Shown here piece after piece: positions 12,201-27,200 of a stretch of DNA of 64,000 nt; positions within the stretch are counted from its first letter, which is position 1; each line of letters opens with the position of its first letter. Source of the stretch: Ceratotherium simum simum. Its lineage: Eukaryota; Chordata; Mammalia; Perissodactyla; Rhinocerotidae. The position numbers and the translations under genes are program-made. The DNA lies in contig NW_004454229.1 of assembly GCF_000283155.1 (NCBI RefSeq), positions 7,330,148 through 7,394,147 on the forward strand, read 5' to 3'. The notes below the pieces were generated by a model, which was not told where the DNA came from, made no database searches, and worked only from the letters and a program-made list of their open reading frames with translations.

Positions 12201-15200
12201 CTCCACGCTCCGCACATCCTGGATGGTGGTGAGGATGACTGGGTCTAGCATGGGCTGCAGAAACGTGCTCCAGTTAAAAAGGGCTCCTGAATCTGCACCA
12301 AAACTAGAGAGGAGCTACTTCTCCATTCACACTTCACACAAAACAGAGGACTCAACGCAAAGATCTAAACTCCAGTATCAGAGCCGCCTCTAACGAGCCA
12401 ATGCCATCCAAGGAAACCCTTACCTGACTCTGCGCCTCCGCGTCTTTACTACCGTACGGGGGCAATCCCTGTCATTACCATCTTACCAGGGTCATTTTGA
12501 AGAGCAACAAAGACATGTAGACCAACTTTTAGAACATTAAGTATGAGTATGTATTATTTTTGTAATAAAGTAAACATTTTCTATTTAATTTAAAAAAACG
12601 AACACAAGCACAGATCATGAAAAAAACGCTGTCAGATGCACTACTGTTGCTCGCTGACCTGAACAAGGCCTATAGGTGAGACTCACACAATACACCACTC
12701 CTGAATGCTAGCACAATCAGATAACTAACTCCAAAGAGTATGTGAGAAGTAGTGAAATGTTAACTAGAGCTAAATGATCACCTCCACCTAAATAAAGTAA
12801 TTTGCAAACTTATCTGGTGACGAGAGAAGACAGACAATATTTGGCTGTCAAAGCCAAGAAGACATCAGCAATGAATTAAAATGACACCAGGTGATTACTG
12901 AAATACAATTTCTTCATTTACATTTATGCCAACCGTACCACGAGGACGGAGGGCTGTTAGGGTAAGAGGCAGGTCACATTGTTCCTGTCAGCACGTGCCA
13001 GCCCTGCTGAACTCTCACTGTGACTCTGCAATAGGCATGATTATTCCCACCACTTTACAGATGAGGAAGCCAAGGCACAGAGATTACACCTAAGTCTTCC
13101 AAGTCCACAAGCAGCAAGTGTGGAGACAACTGCTAATACATGTCAAGTAACATGGTATAAATACGGGACGAATAAATTCACGGTATGAGTTTATTGCTGA
13201 ATAAATTCACAGTTGGATAGTTTGATATAATTAAAATAAAGATGAAGCTAAACATGCCTTGGTTGGAAATTCATATACTTCTTACTCTTTTCAAGTACAC
13301 TGTGCTTATACATAAAACCTGGAATTTCTACAGAACTAAATATTAATTAGCAGCTGAAATATTTATGCTAAATCTCTTTCCATGGAGCAATGCATGGGCA
13401 TAGAGCACGCATTTAAAAATTCAATCATGATTATTAAAAAGCCAATTATTAAATTATTAATATTTATTAAATTATTAAAAAGTCAAATCATTTTGCCTCT
13501 TTAAGTCTTACTGTTTCAGCTACAAAACTAATGATTATATTTATACGCTTAACAAGCTGAAAGAACACTAGATGTTCCTAAAGAGCTTAATACACAGAAT
13601 AAAGAAATGCATAAATAGCCATCCTATTTCATTTAAAAATCTTGCAGTATTACTTTGACATCTAAATAAAGTAATTAACACACAGAAATAGCAGAAATTT
13701 CCAGAACCTACTAAAAAAATCACATCTGCCTTGTTAAAATGGCCTAAGTATATTAGATAGTAGAAAGAAGGAAGAGTGCATACAAAAACATTGCTCCCAA
13801 AAGACACAACCATTTACAGTGATTTAAAAAAATCTGTGAAAGTTATAGGTTTTACAGACTTATTTGTAAAGAAAATAATAAATGGACGTTATTTCAAGAT
13901 GATATCTTATTCAGTAAAACCTGTTAATCGAAATGGAAAGGAAACAAGAGAGTAAATAGGCCTTAAGCATTAGAAAACCAAACACTCACACCTTTGACTA
14001 CTCTGTGACTTGTTGACTCACCATCTGCAGAGGCAGGAAATCAGACAAGATGTGCCGTTAGGCTGTCATTTAGTAGTGAGTGATTTAGCTAGTAAGTTAG
14101 CCTAGTGGATTGCTCTAATGTAATACATAATGGCACTGAATCCTTAAACAATCCTGTGAAGGGGGTAAGGATATATGCCACCTATCTCACAGATAAAGAA
14201 ATAAAGAAAAATATATTCTATCATATGTAAATTATATTTGATAAAATGATAAATTGAAAAGGTAAAGAACCTTATTAAATGTCAGAGGTCTCCTATACCT
14301 TAAATTATTAATCATTTTTTATCTTTCTGTTAATATTTTTACTAAAAGGATAGCTAATGTGAAAAAAAAAGAAGTTACCCTGGATTAGGCACAATTCTGA
14401 ACAAGCTGTATGTCTTAGATCACCTTCTGAAGTAAAAGTAAACTGGCTTGGTCTTACCTGTACCACTGAGGCATTGAGGTATTCCGCACATACCCCTAAG
14501 GGCTGCACCAATGCTGAGACTGCCTGAAAAGACACAGTGAAGGTCAGAAAACCACATGAGAGGATTTTTTCCTCTCAACATTAAATAAATCCCTTCAATA
14601 TACCAGAGAAAATTTTATTTTTTTATTTTTTTAATTTTTTATTTTTTTTGTGAGGAAGATCAGCCCTGAGCTAACATCCATGCTAATCCTCCTCTTTTTG
14701 CTGAGGAAGACCGGCTCTGAGCTAACGTCTATTGCCAATCCTCCTCCTTTTTTCCCCCAAAGCCCCAGTAGATAGTTGTTTGTCAGTCATAGTTGCATAT
14801 CCTTCTAGTTGCTGTATGTGGGACGCGGCCTCAGCACGGCCGGAGAAGCAGTGCGTTGGTGCGCGTCTGGGATCCGAAACTGGGCCGCCAGTAGCGGAGC
14901 GCACGCACTTAACCGCTAAGCCACAGGGCCGGCCCATACCAGAGAAAATTTTAAATAGTGATCTGATCAAGTCATGAATGAAGACTAGACCAACTATACT
15001 CCTGGATGGGAAGAACTGAAATAAAGACGTCAATCTGTTTAAAATTACTACAGAAATTTATTGTAATTTAAATCATAATATGCCAATAAAACATCTTTGG
15101 GGGACTAGATTAAACGATTCTAAAGCTCATATTGTAGAATACTAAAAATCTTTATTTGAAAAAGGAGAGAAGAGTTGGAGATGGACTGAAACGTGCCTTA

Positions 15201-18200
15201 AACAAAAAACATTTAAGACTTCCATGAAGAAAATTACAAAACTTGATTAAAATACATAGAAGGCCCAAATAAATGAGAAGACACCACGTTCTTGAATGGA
15301 AAGGACCAGTATTGTAAAAATGTCAATTCTCCACACATTGACCTATAAATGTAATACAATTCCAAACATACAATAGTATGGAAAGGGTGAAAGAATGAAT
15401 GACTGCAACAGAAGTCGAGGAACAAATCCACGTACACATGAGGCTTTGACATATAATAAAGCCAACAAATCAAAATAGAGAGGAAAAAACGGATTATTCT
15501 TTAGGGGTTCTTACAACAATTAGTTACCTATTTGGAAGAAAATAAAATTGGATCTCTATCTTACACAATATATAAAAATAAATTTTAAATGAATTCAAGA
15601 ACTTAGTTTAAAAAATAAAACTGTAAAAGTATAAAATGAAATGAGCATTTTTATAACCTTGAGATGGGGAAATATTCCCCAAGCCAGTTAGAAAACTTTT
15701 AAGCCATTAAGAAAAGAATTGGCTACATAAAATTTTGAAGCTTCTGGGGCTGGCCTGGTGGCATAGCAGTTAAGTTTGCGCATTCCGCTTTGGCGGCCCG
15801 GGGTTCACAGGTTCGGATCCTGGGCACGGACTGACGCACCGCTTGTGAAGCTATGCTGTGGCAACGTCCCATATAAAGTAGAGGAAGATGGGCACGGATG
15901 TTAGCCCAGGGCCAATCTTTCTCAGCAAAAAGAGGAGAATTCGCATTGGATGTTAGCTCAGGGCTAATCTTTCTCACAAAAAAAAAAAAAATTGAAGCTT
16001 TTGTATAGCAAAAGACACCATCAATAAAAATGAAAAGAAAAGCAAAAGACTGGGAGAAAAAATTTACAAACACACAAAACAGACGTGGCATCAATATGCT
16101 TAATATAAGGGCCAGCCCCATGGCTTAGCGGTTAAGTGCATGTGCTCCACTACTGGCGGCCCGGGTTGAGATCCCGGGCGCGCACCAACGCACCGCTTCT
16201 CCGGCCATGCTGAGGCCACGTCCCACATACAGCAACTAGAAGGATGTGCAACTATGACATACAACTATCTACTGGGGCTTTGGGGCAAAAAAAGGAGGAG
16301 GATTGGCAATAGATGTTAGCTCAGAGCCGGTCTTCCTCAGCAAAAAGAGGAGGATTAGCATGGATGTTAGCTCAGGGCTGATCTTCCTCACAAAAAAAAA
16401 AAAAAAATGCTTAATATAAAAAGAGTTGCTAAAAATTAATAAGACAAACAATCCCAAAGAGACCTAAATAACTAGTCAATTTGCAGAAGAAATGCAAACA
16501 GCCAATAATCATATGATGAAATGCTCAAATTCACAGGAAATCAGAGTACTACAAATTAACTAATAAAATACTATTTTTTGTCTATCATATTGGAAAATTA
16601 AAGATTGAAAATATTCAATACTAATGAGAGTAATAGGAAATGAGTTTGTGGGAGCACAGATTGGTACATGTTTTTTGGAAAGAGATTTAGTATTCTCAAT
16701 TATAATTTAAAAATGTATATAGTTTTTAACCCAGAAATCCCATTTTCTAGGAATCTGTCCTTCAGAAATGATAGCATATGCACATAAAGACAAATATACA
16801 TGGAATAGTCTCTGTAATAGCAAAAACTTAGAAACAATTCAACGCCCATAATAAGTGACTACATCATGGTACAACACTTGTAGGAATATGTTAGAGCCAT
16901 TAAAAACACTGATAGTACTAACCTGGAAAGATGTCCATGATATAAATGTAAATGAAAATATGCTACTAGATATGGCTTGATTACAATTTAGTTTTAAAGA
17001 GAGAAAGAACACACACAGGTATATTTTATATAAATTTAGGAAAACATCAGAAAGACTTTGCATTAAATGGGCAACCATTAACTAGGAGGTAGGTATATGT
17101 GTAGGTGTGGGGGTGGGCTGGAGGACAGGGAACTTTCATTTCTTACTTTGTACAGGTATTTTTAACTGGTGCCTTCTAAGTGTTGTTCTTTCCCAGTATT
17201 TTTCAAATTCAAAAATATGTAAATGCAAATATAAAATGAGTATATTTACTTGTATTCAGCTTTATAATATGGCCTAAATTTATTCTGGGACCCAGTGACC
17301 TTCTTAACTGATCAGAAATCGGGAATTTATTGTGAAATTTTAATCATACCTGTTTGCTAAATTAGAGTCTCAATCTTTAGAATTTCTTTCTCCTATGCCT
17401 AAATTTTACCATCTCCTCAACACAACCCACACAATATGATTCTACATCAACTACAACAAACAACACAGTTGTTCTGAAAAATGGTCTGACCAAAGGAGAA
17501 AATCTTGGAGGAATCTTCACCCTCAAGACATTTGATAATACTGAGGGTAAGCCCAGATTCCTCTATATCCACCCTTAGCCAACTCTCATCCAAGTAGGGT
17601 TGAAACTTTGCGCTGTTCTGGATTTTTTTTTTTTAAATAAATTAACTCTGCAGAAAATTAGTAAGTTTTTAACATTTTTAAAAATGAAGTTAATTTCTGA
17701 TATTGGCCAATGACCTATACAGCCAGTTCTTGAGAAACAAGTAAGCTAGATAAAACCCTGTATCTGAATAGGTTTTTGTTTTGTTTTGTCTTTTAAATTA
17801 CTACCTATTACCTTCCCAGTCAATACAGTCATTTCTAACATACTGGTTCCATTCAACAGGGATCAAAATGACAGCCTAACAACCTAGTTAACTTGCAGGG
17901 AAAGTAGAAGAGGCTCCCTGATCAGTGTCAGTAGAAGTATTTATGATCTGGCAGACATCTGATCTTTAAGGATAAACAGTGGGTTTATCACTGTTTAACA
18001 GAGGCAAGAAAAGGTCAGTTTATTACCAACCATACCATCAGTGTCTCCCTTGGCTGCTATTATTTCCCACATTCAAAGATGGACCAAGGGAGTGAGTTAG
18101 TTGATCAGTCATGGTCCCACAGAAATAACTGCTACTCTAAGCACAATGTGCATCACTTAGGTATATTATTTTACCACACCACCTTCTGCTCTCATCAAAT

Positions 18201-21200
18201 CACAGTAGCGAGCACAATGCCCTATACATGGCAAGTACATAATAAGTAGTTTTTAATTGAATGATTAATTAACTAGAGAACAGAATAAAGTGCTCTCAGT
18301 TACACACAGGTCAGCAGTCTGTGAAAAATTAAAGTTTAAGTTATTTCCCTTTCCACAAGGTTAAATTTTTTTGAGGAAATGAAGTTGGCATGAAAAGATA
18401 ATGGCATTACACCCAAGGGAGGATTCTAAGCTCTTGTTATAGACCTCTGCTACCTATGAATCTCTAACACTAAAAGGCTTACTAAACAACCCTGAAATAA
18501 AATATTTTATTTGTGGCTGGTACTATGAAATAAATTCTGATTTAACTGAGTCATAAAATTATTATGTACACACATACTTGCCACACATAGCAACTGTCCT
18601 TAAATAGCAAGATAATTTCATGTAACCATCACAAATTAAGAGAAAAATACCACAGGCAATGGGAAAGTAATGAGGTAAAAAACCCAAACACTCGACAATG
18701 AAATTTGGTTATGATTAGAAGTAAATGTTTCTTTGGTTATCAGAACCATGGAAGTTGCTCCTGTTAAGATTAACTTATACTTGAACATTTAATTTAATGT
18801 GTCCAGACTGTGTCTCTTGGGTTACATACTAACCCAAATAAAGTCAATTTCCACATCGGGCACAGACAGTGGTTTAACTTACCCCAAGTTCTATATCTTC
18901 TGAATGAAGCTTAGCTTGGATTGCTGCAAATCCACCTAATTCTCCAAACTGAGAAGAAAAAAGGCACAAATAAATTTTAAAATGCTATACATTAATAATT
19001 TAAGCAGAGAACTACGGCTAACATTCTACTCTATCACTGTGCTCTGTAATACTAGTCTTGAGAGGGTCATCACAACGACAATTCTAACACTCCTGTGATA
19101 CACTGCAGGAGATGTGCTAAGTCCTAAAGCTAATGACTATCTGTACAAACAGCACGCATAAAAAAGAGGAAGGAACTATAAAACCTATCTCCTTAGGAAA
19201 AAATTCTTATTATTCTCTGTAGCTGTCATTTACCTAAAATACTAAACTCTAGGAAATCTCATTAGAAAATGGCAAACATGACTATATTAATAAAAGTTGT
19301 ATACCTTATTTACCAAATCCACAACCCATCCGTGAGGCTCCTAGGAGAAAAGAAAATAGAAATTGAGATGGCATTACAAAAACATCCTCATTAACCCTTG
19401 TATTTCATTTATTCTAAATAAAAATTTGGAGAAAAAAATATTAAAACTTGAAAAATATTTCAAAATGATTTTCCCAAATGTTTCTTCATTTGAATCTCTG
19501 ACATTACTTATACAATTTTAAGACTCTATAAGCCTGTATTTTGATGGAATTGCTACAATATGGAGCATTCATGCATTTTTGGGTAGCTGAGATCAGCTGT
19601 TTAAGCTCTCCAAGGGACAGGATAACTTGAGTTAAAGTCCCTAAGGAAGTTATATTTTAGAAATTAAGAATTATTAACCTGAAGAGTAGCAAATCAGGAA
19701 TAAACAGATTAAAGTTTCAGTCCCAGCTGTGCCATTAATGAGCACCCTTGAACAGCTCGCTCTTTTCTCCTCCTTTTCTTCCTCTCCTAAGCACTCACTG
19801 TTCTAGCGGCTGGATACAGAACAGTGACTGAGAAGAGACGTGGCACCTGCTTTCACAGAGCTCATATCCTAGCAGGGTCTACAACAACAAGTAAACCAAC
19901 ACCTACCTCAAATCATTCAGATGGCGTTAAGTCCCACAAAAGGAAAAACAAAAAGTCCTCCAATGAGAACTAGAAGGAGCCTACTCTGCTCAGAGTGGTG
20001 GTCATGGAAAACCTCTCTGAAGAGGTGGCCTTTAAGCTGGAACCTACAGAGGAGACAGATTTAGCCATTCAAAGAATAGTCTAGGCAGAGAGGCTGAAAT
20101 GGCAAAGGTCCTGTTTGAGGAAGGCAGAAAAGAGCCCACCTCATTTGAAGAACTGAGAGAAAACTCTCCCAGCTGGGATGTGGTGAGCAGGGGAGAGTGG
20201 TACAGATGAAGATGCAGAGAGAGGTAAAGACCAGACCATGCAGAAGCTCAGAGACGGTGATTAGAAGGAAAGCAACAGAAGTGTTCTAAGCAAGAGAGAG
20301 ATACATTTTATGTTTTAAGACAATCACTCTCGCAGTCATGTGGAGAATGGAATGGATGAATGAAGAGAGTGAAAAGTGGAGACACCAGTGAGAAGACTAG
20401 TGCAGTAACCAGATAAGACATGACAGTGTTGGAGTAGGATGGTAGCAGAATAGACAGATGTCAACTGAAGATATATTTGAGATTAAATCAAAGAACGTGT
20501 TTATGGTTTGGATATGAGGAATAAGAAAAAGGGATAAATTGTGACTGTGCTACTATGCTTTTGGCTTGAGCATCTAGGTAGATGATGATACTATTTACTC
20601 AGAGAGAAGAACAAAGGCTGGGGAGACAAAGTGAGGTTCCATTTCAAGCACACTAAGTTGAGATGTCTGTGTGGCAGCCAAGAGGAGATAGTTGGCTCTT
20701 CAAGTCTGGTGTGCTCAGAGAGGAGCTTCGGGCCACAGAGATATAAACTGGAGGACCACCAGCATAAAGACATCATTTAAATCCATGAGAATGGAAGATG
20801 TTTCTTAGAGAAAGTACAGTGAACAAAGAGAGGAGGGCCTGGATCAAAGCTGGGTAGAGGTGAAGGAGTCAAGAAGGGAAACCTGGACGGGGGCAGGGGG
20901 AGGGCAGAAAAGCAAGAGACTGTAGGAAGAAACGGTTTTAAGGAGGGAGAAACTGACTGTGACCAATGCTGTGGACGGGTCAAGAGACATTTCCTCTGGA
21001 TCTGGAAACATGGAGGGTGTTGGTGCCTCACTGAGAGTGCTGTCAGTGGAGTGGTGGAAAAAAAGAGAAGAGAATGCCCGGAAGAGTTAACAAGGACTCC
21101 AGTCTAGTCACCCTAAACGTCTCTCCAACAGAAAATAACTAACACTGCTGGATAAAAACATTAGAAAAAAATCTTTTAAAACATATAACTGAGTTGACAC

Positions 21201-24200
21201 AAAGTGCTCAGAAGTTTAAAACAAAGAGAAAGCTGAAATCCTGTGAGGTAAGCAAACTCTGAGGCCAGCTTTCACTTTGCAGGCGTCTGTGGAACTCTGG
21301 TGACCTTTAGCTTCCATTTTCATAGCTTTACGATGCCTGAGAAACAGGACACAGAGCCAAGGCAGGGGCTGGGAGACTCGAGGAGACTATCACATAACGC
21401 TGGAACCCAAAGGCTATGTCCTCAGTGTAAGATGAACTGAAGGGCCGGCCCTGTGGCTTAGCGGTTAAGTGCGCGCGCTCCACTACTGGCGGCCCGGGTT
21501 CGGATCCCGGGCGCGCACCGATGCACCGCTTCTCCGGCCATGCTGAGGCCGCGTCCCACGTACAGCAACTAGAAGGATGTGCAACTATGACATACAACTA
21601 TCTACTGGGGCTTTGGGGGAAAAAAAGGAGGAGGATTGGCAATAGATGTTAGCTCAGAGCCCGTCTTCTTCAGCAAAAAGAGGAGGATTAGCACGGATGT
21701 TATTAGTTCAGTGCTGATCTTCCCCCAACACACACAAAAAAATGAACTGAAATAAATTTACCTGCAGAAAGGGAAAACAACCGGGAAGTCTGTCTACCTT
21801 GACCTTGGTACTGGACAGAGGGGAGAAAAAAATTCTTCAAGAATTTGTAACCACAAAACTGCCCCGACATGGCTTTGCTGCTCAAACTCACACTGACTTT
21901 ATGGTCTGAAAAACCTTAAGGTGGGAATTTATTCTAAAGTGGTCTCAGACCGTAGTGCTCTCAGGCACCTGGAAGAAGTAAAAATAAATCCTTTTTGGAG
22001 GAAAGAACTTTCAATTCAGGCCTCAAAAAGTCCTCCTAGATTAAATGCCAAGAAAAATGAGTTCATAGAAAAACAAATATAAATACAATAATAAATACAA
22101 ATATAAATACAAATATAAATATGTTTCTATACACACACAGACACAAAACAAGTGAGTTAAAGCTGGCAGAATCAGACCTGCAGATATTAGCAGACGCAGA
22201 ATATAAATTAAGCATTAAACAAGGAGGAGATTGAAAATATGAATCAAAGAACATGAGAAAATAAAAAATGACTAAGCAGAGTCAGAAAAGAACCAAACAA
22301 TTTATATAAATGAAAAATATAGCAATGAACAGGTTAAACAGCATATTTGGACAAATAGAAAAAAAATTAGTGAACTAGACTATAGATCTGAAAAAAATTA
22401 TCACAAATGCAGCACAAGGAGAAAAAAGAGATGGAAAATATGAAAGAGGTTAGCTGACATGGAGGACAAAATGAGAAGATCTAACATGTATCCAACCAAA
22501 GTTCCAGAAGAAGAGAGACTAATAAGAAAGAGGCAATATTTAAAACGATAATAGTTGAGAATTTTCCAGAACTGATACAAGATATTAGATTTAGAAACCC
22601 AATGCATCTGAGGCAAAGTAAATAAAAAGAATACCTCAATTAATCACATGAGAGTCAAACTGCCAAACAACAAAAAGAAGGAAGAGATCTCAAAAAACAG
22701 CCATAGAGAAAAAACAGAATTCTTACAAAATTCTGTCAGACCAACAACCAACTTCTCAACAGCAATGATCAAAGAGAGAGGACAGAGAAATGGTATCTTG
22801 GATATTCTGACAGAAAATATATGTCAATCTAGAATTTAAAACCCAGTGAAAATATTCTTCAAGGAACGGGAAATAAAGTTAAGTTCGGGCCATCAAAAAC
22901 AAACACTTAATCACCAATGGACCCTTACTAAAGCACACTTTACAGGATGCACTTCTGGAAGAAAGATGATCTCAACGGAAGGTCTGAGATACAGAGGGAA
23001 TGGCACACAGAGACAGTATATGAGTATGGCTGAGTCAAAACACTGTATAAAATAACGATGATGGTATCTGTTTCAGGGGTAAAACCAGACAGGACAGGAC
23101 AAACACAACAAGGACAAAGGGACAACAGCTGAGTCAGGTGGGGAGTGAGCACACCAAACATCCTAAGGTCTTTACCTTTGCTGAGAGGAGGATAAATACT
23201 GACGAAATTTAGGTTTTTAGTTAACAAGTTAAAATTTTAGAGTAACTACTAAAAGAATAACTGGGAGGTGAAGATGTGGAGTATTTCATCTGGTTTGTTT
23301 GCGAAGGTGGGCAGAGAACCAGGCTGAGCCAGAGAGGGATGTGGTATCAAAGGCAGAATTTTTAAAGATGGGAAATACTAGAGTATGTTGTATACAATGG
23401 TAATTATCCAACAGACAGTGGAAGACTGAGGATACCAAAGAAAGAACAGAAAAACCTAAGGAGTGAAATGCTTGAGAAGGCAAGAGGAGAGGGTATCTAG
23501 AGCCTCTGTAGGAGAGAGCGTTCCTTAACGGTAATAAGAGGAGATTAAAAGACGGCCCCTTTCTGGTCTCAGCTGTTGCCTATGCAAACTGAGAGAAGAG
23601 AATAAACATGTGCTGAGGACTTCCTTTACTGAACCACTACATTCAGTGTTTTTAAATACATTTGTCACTGAGGTCTCACAACAAAACTGATTTTGGGAGG
23701 CAGGACTGTATACAGTTAAAAAATAGAGGCTCTGAAACTGGATTACATGGGTTCTTCCTATAACTAGGTATGTGGACTTGGGCAAGTATGTAACTTGTGT
23801 GTGTTTCCGTTTCTCACCTATGAAATGAGGGTAAAAATAGTACCACTCATAGAGCTGTTGTGGGGATTAAATTCCACAGTATATACTCACTGCCCTTTCT
23901 ACTCAGCTCCTACCTCCTCTCTGGAGTATTGCCTGATCCTCCCAGACAGCATTGACTAGGCCCTCCTTTGTATTCTAGGCACAATACATATTATTATAAT
24001 TGTGCCTGTTGTTTACTATAATTTTTTGGTTGTGTATTTCCTCCACTATGCTATAAAGTTAGGAACCACACCTTACTACTCTTTATATTAAGGACAAGAA
24101 CTATTTATTTATATTTATATCTCCAAAACCTAGAAAAATGCCAGACACATTACAAATGTTCAATAAATGATCACTGAACTAAACTGCTTCTACTAAAGCA

Positions 24201-27200
24201 ATGGACAAGTTTTCAATCTACTAAATTGACTTCTTTCAACTGTGTCTCAAAAACTAAAGTGTTTGATCAAAGGATTGTTTAAACACTTCTGAGTATAATG
24301 TTATTAGCACATTGTAGGCCTTTCAACATAAAAATAAAGATATTAGTTCTGTGCTTGAAAAAACAAAAGGTTTAATGCTTATGGAGTTTAAGAGAAAATT
24401 ATACATGAGACCAACTACTAGACTGCTTTTTTATAGGTATAATTAGTCATTTCAAATGATTTCAAATGCTCTCGTCTCTCAAACATCTCTAAGAAACTGG
24501 GATACCCATTAAACTGAGGTTCTGATCATTCAATAAATAGGGCGCTGATGTCCGGCAGTCATTTCTCATTTCACTAAACACCATTTCAAACGCATAAAAT
24601 TCTTCACGTTGTTAGATAACAGTAATGGAAAAATATGTAATATCTGAAAAAAATGTTAAGCAATTTTACGAGCCATATGGAATATTTGTCATTTTTCATA
24701 GACTGTTTTAATCCTTCCATGTAAATTGTCATTTTTATAGCACAGAAAATCTTTTTCAATACATTTTTCTATAAAAAGACGAAACAAAACTATGTTTACC
24801 TTTTGGAAAGCAGACACAGGTGAAACAGCAAACATATTTCCCTCTCCAAACACTTCTGCCCAATTCCTCTGAGACACTTTCATTCTGTTTTTAAAATGGT
24901 ATTCATTATCAGGATTGAAAGCCTGTATTCAAAGAGAACAGAGAAACATTACTATGATCTATTTCTATAGCAACACATATTAGAATTAGAAAAGAAGATT
25001 ACAAATACAGCCTCAGACTCCTTCATTAATGGAACTCTCAGTATCCCAACAAAGCATATTCCTTAGCCAGTGCAAGGGAGCCAACGCCAAAAGTGGTGCT
25101 CTCCCGTCCTGTTCCACGTCTGCTGTGAGGGAAGAGGAGGCCACAGGACGAGAGGTCTGATTCGAGGCAAGGTGACACCAGTGCTCCCAGGGCTGCCACA
25201 TATAGAGCTAGGCAGACAGGCAGTGAGGACAGAAGCTAGGGGGGGAAACATGAGCGCCCCTTCTTCATGGGGCTACTGTTACTAGTTGGGAAAAAAGGCC
25301 AGAAACCAAACTACATGAATACCCTGTATGAAAGTATTTATGATGTGAATAATCAAGGAGACATAAGGGAAAGCTATTTAATCTTTCTTAGAGCTGAAAA
25401 AGGTATTAGAATTAGAAAGGTATTTCTTTAAAACTGAAAACACAGAATGCTTGCTCACTTTTAAAATAAAAAGTAAGGACCCTGAGAGCTAAGTTAGTAT
25501 CTTTTATGATGATATCATTATCACCCATTATTAATGACAAGTCAGAGAATAGCAGGTATTTTAAACAAAATCAAAACAAAAACGACTTCATTTTAGAGAT
25601 GCTATACCATTGTAAGCACACCCAGGAGACCAATGGGAATTGGATCTTGTTTTATTCTCTCTGCAACCAGCTCTATTAACAGCATCAACATGTTGTAGAT
25701 TCCTTCATGGATTTCAGTACCCCACTTGTGAACAGCACTTGATGTCAGGAGCTACAAAAACATAAAGGGCAGTTTAGAGTCCACCTTCAAAAGAAAAAAA
25801 AACTCTACGGTTTACCAGTTCAATCTTGAATAATCAAGAGATTGTTACCATAATACTTATTTTTATGCAGATGACTTGCTTTAAAAGACCCATGGCTGTA
25901 GTCCATCAACTCGTTTGTTTATTTCACAGTCAACACTGAGTTTTGTTTTTGAACTTTAATTCCCTTACATTAATGCAGTTTGTTTAAAAGAAAATTTTTG
26001 TTTGTTCCTCTACCTTTCATTACGACTAGGGGAGGTCAAGTCGTGTAGAACGAGCAAGACCTGAGATCAGTTCCTGGTACTACTGTTTTGGAGCTGTGTG
26101 GCCGTGGACAAATCTACCTGAGTGCTCAGAGGCTCAGTTCTCTCATCTCTAAAGCCCACTTCACACAGATGTTACAAGTACCAAAGATAAAACAAATGTG
26201 AAAGTATTTTATAAATAGTAAGGTATTATATCTTGGCTGTCACTATTAATATTCCTGGAATCTAAGAAATGGATGCTGTATTTCACGGATTAGAACACAC
26301 ACATTCTTTTCACGCTTTTTATATCCTAGAAACAGGATTGCATCTTCCCACCTGCTGACCAGATGGCGGCAGAACTTTGAGTCTGAAAAAAATTTTAGAA
26401 CTACCTTACCAATTTATTTTGCCTATACTTTCCTTTCTGGTATGTAGAAAATATTCAATTTTTAAAAATGTTTAAGCAAATCTAAAATAGCTCTAAGTGA
26501 TGAGGCACTGTAACATTGTTTACTTTCAGCTATGTTTCTTAAATATGAAACATAAAACAATGGTGCATCTTATATTCACATAGCATATTAGATTCATTAA
26601 AAAGGAGGGAAAAGGCACACAGGTGAATCTAAAATCATTGTCACTGGATTTCCCCAATCCTCGGTCTTCTAGTCCTTGGGAAGTCTAATTCAAGGAAAAC
26701 TGCCAGAATAGAGAATGAGAAATCAAAAGATTTCACTTAATAAAATAATGGCAAATTGGTATTGTGGTTTCATGTTTTTGTAAGATATCCCTTCAGAGGG
26801 AAAATATTGTGCAATAAAAATTTCACCTTGGCCACACTGAGAAGCCCTGAACAAGAGCAGCCAAAAAGAGCCCAAACTTTGTCAGCTACAGAGGAAAACC
26901 TCAGCTCCATATTTCCTAAATACCAATTACCTGGACTATGTGCTCAAGTGAGCAATAATCATAAGACTGATTTTACACAAACCAATGAGTTACTATTGTT
27001 TGCAAGAATTTTTTTGCTTGCCAATATATTCTTTCTACACTTAAAAACTAAATAATAAAGCAAAATGAAATAGATTAACATTTTAAAAAGCTTCATGTGA
27101 CTATAAAACTAAATGTATGTGAATTAAGCACCACTCCCTCTGTTGCCACCTCTTGTGTTCAGATTTTACTTTGAAAATGGGTTCTATCCACCTTCCAGAG

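Larger units (their letters stand above)
15200..17250 (+). mobile_element. L1 LINE, 3' ORF2 and 3' UTR
   Basis: Typical late-ORF2 text (TAGCAAAAGACACCATCAAT; GCAAACAGCCAATAATCAT) followed by a 3' UTR with TATGGCTTGATTACAATTT. Frames are broken. Interrupted by EREs at 15,746 and 16,109. A 5'-truncated, inactive L1M-type copy. Confidence 0.8.
14524..18882 (-). other. USP24 intron between w6 and w7
   Basis: 4.36 kb. Holds an ERE next to exon w7, an L1 3' part (15,200-17,250) with two EREs inserted, then 17,300-18,880 of AT-rich sequence in which I recognise nothing certain. Confidence 0.65.
19341..24799 (-). other. USP24 intron between w4 and w5
   Basis: 5.46 kb, dominated by repeats: an old unassigned repeat (19,790-20,990), a HAL1-type block (22,200-23,200) preceded by an ERE at 21,442, a MIR and an L2 end (23,715-24,185). 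24,200-24,790 is AT-rich without recognised content. Confidence 0.65.

Noticed and set aside
15723..16121. 132-residue open frame on minus strand
   Set aside because: Covers two EREs antisense and L1 between them; artefact of GC-rich SINE sequence.
24842..24883. Internal methionine as a USP24 start
   Set aside because: Exon w4 continues upstream in frame to an AG acceptor and joins earlier exons in the known order.
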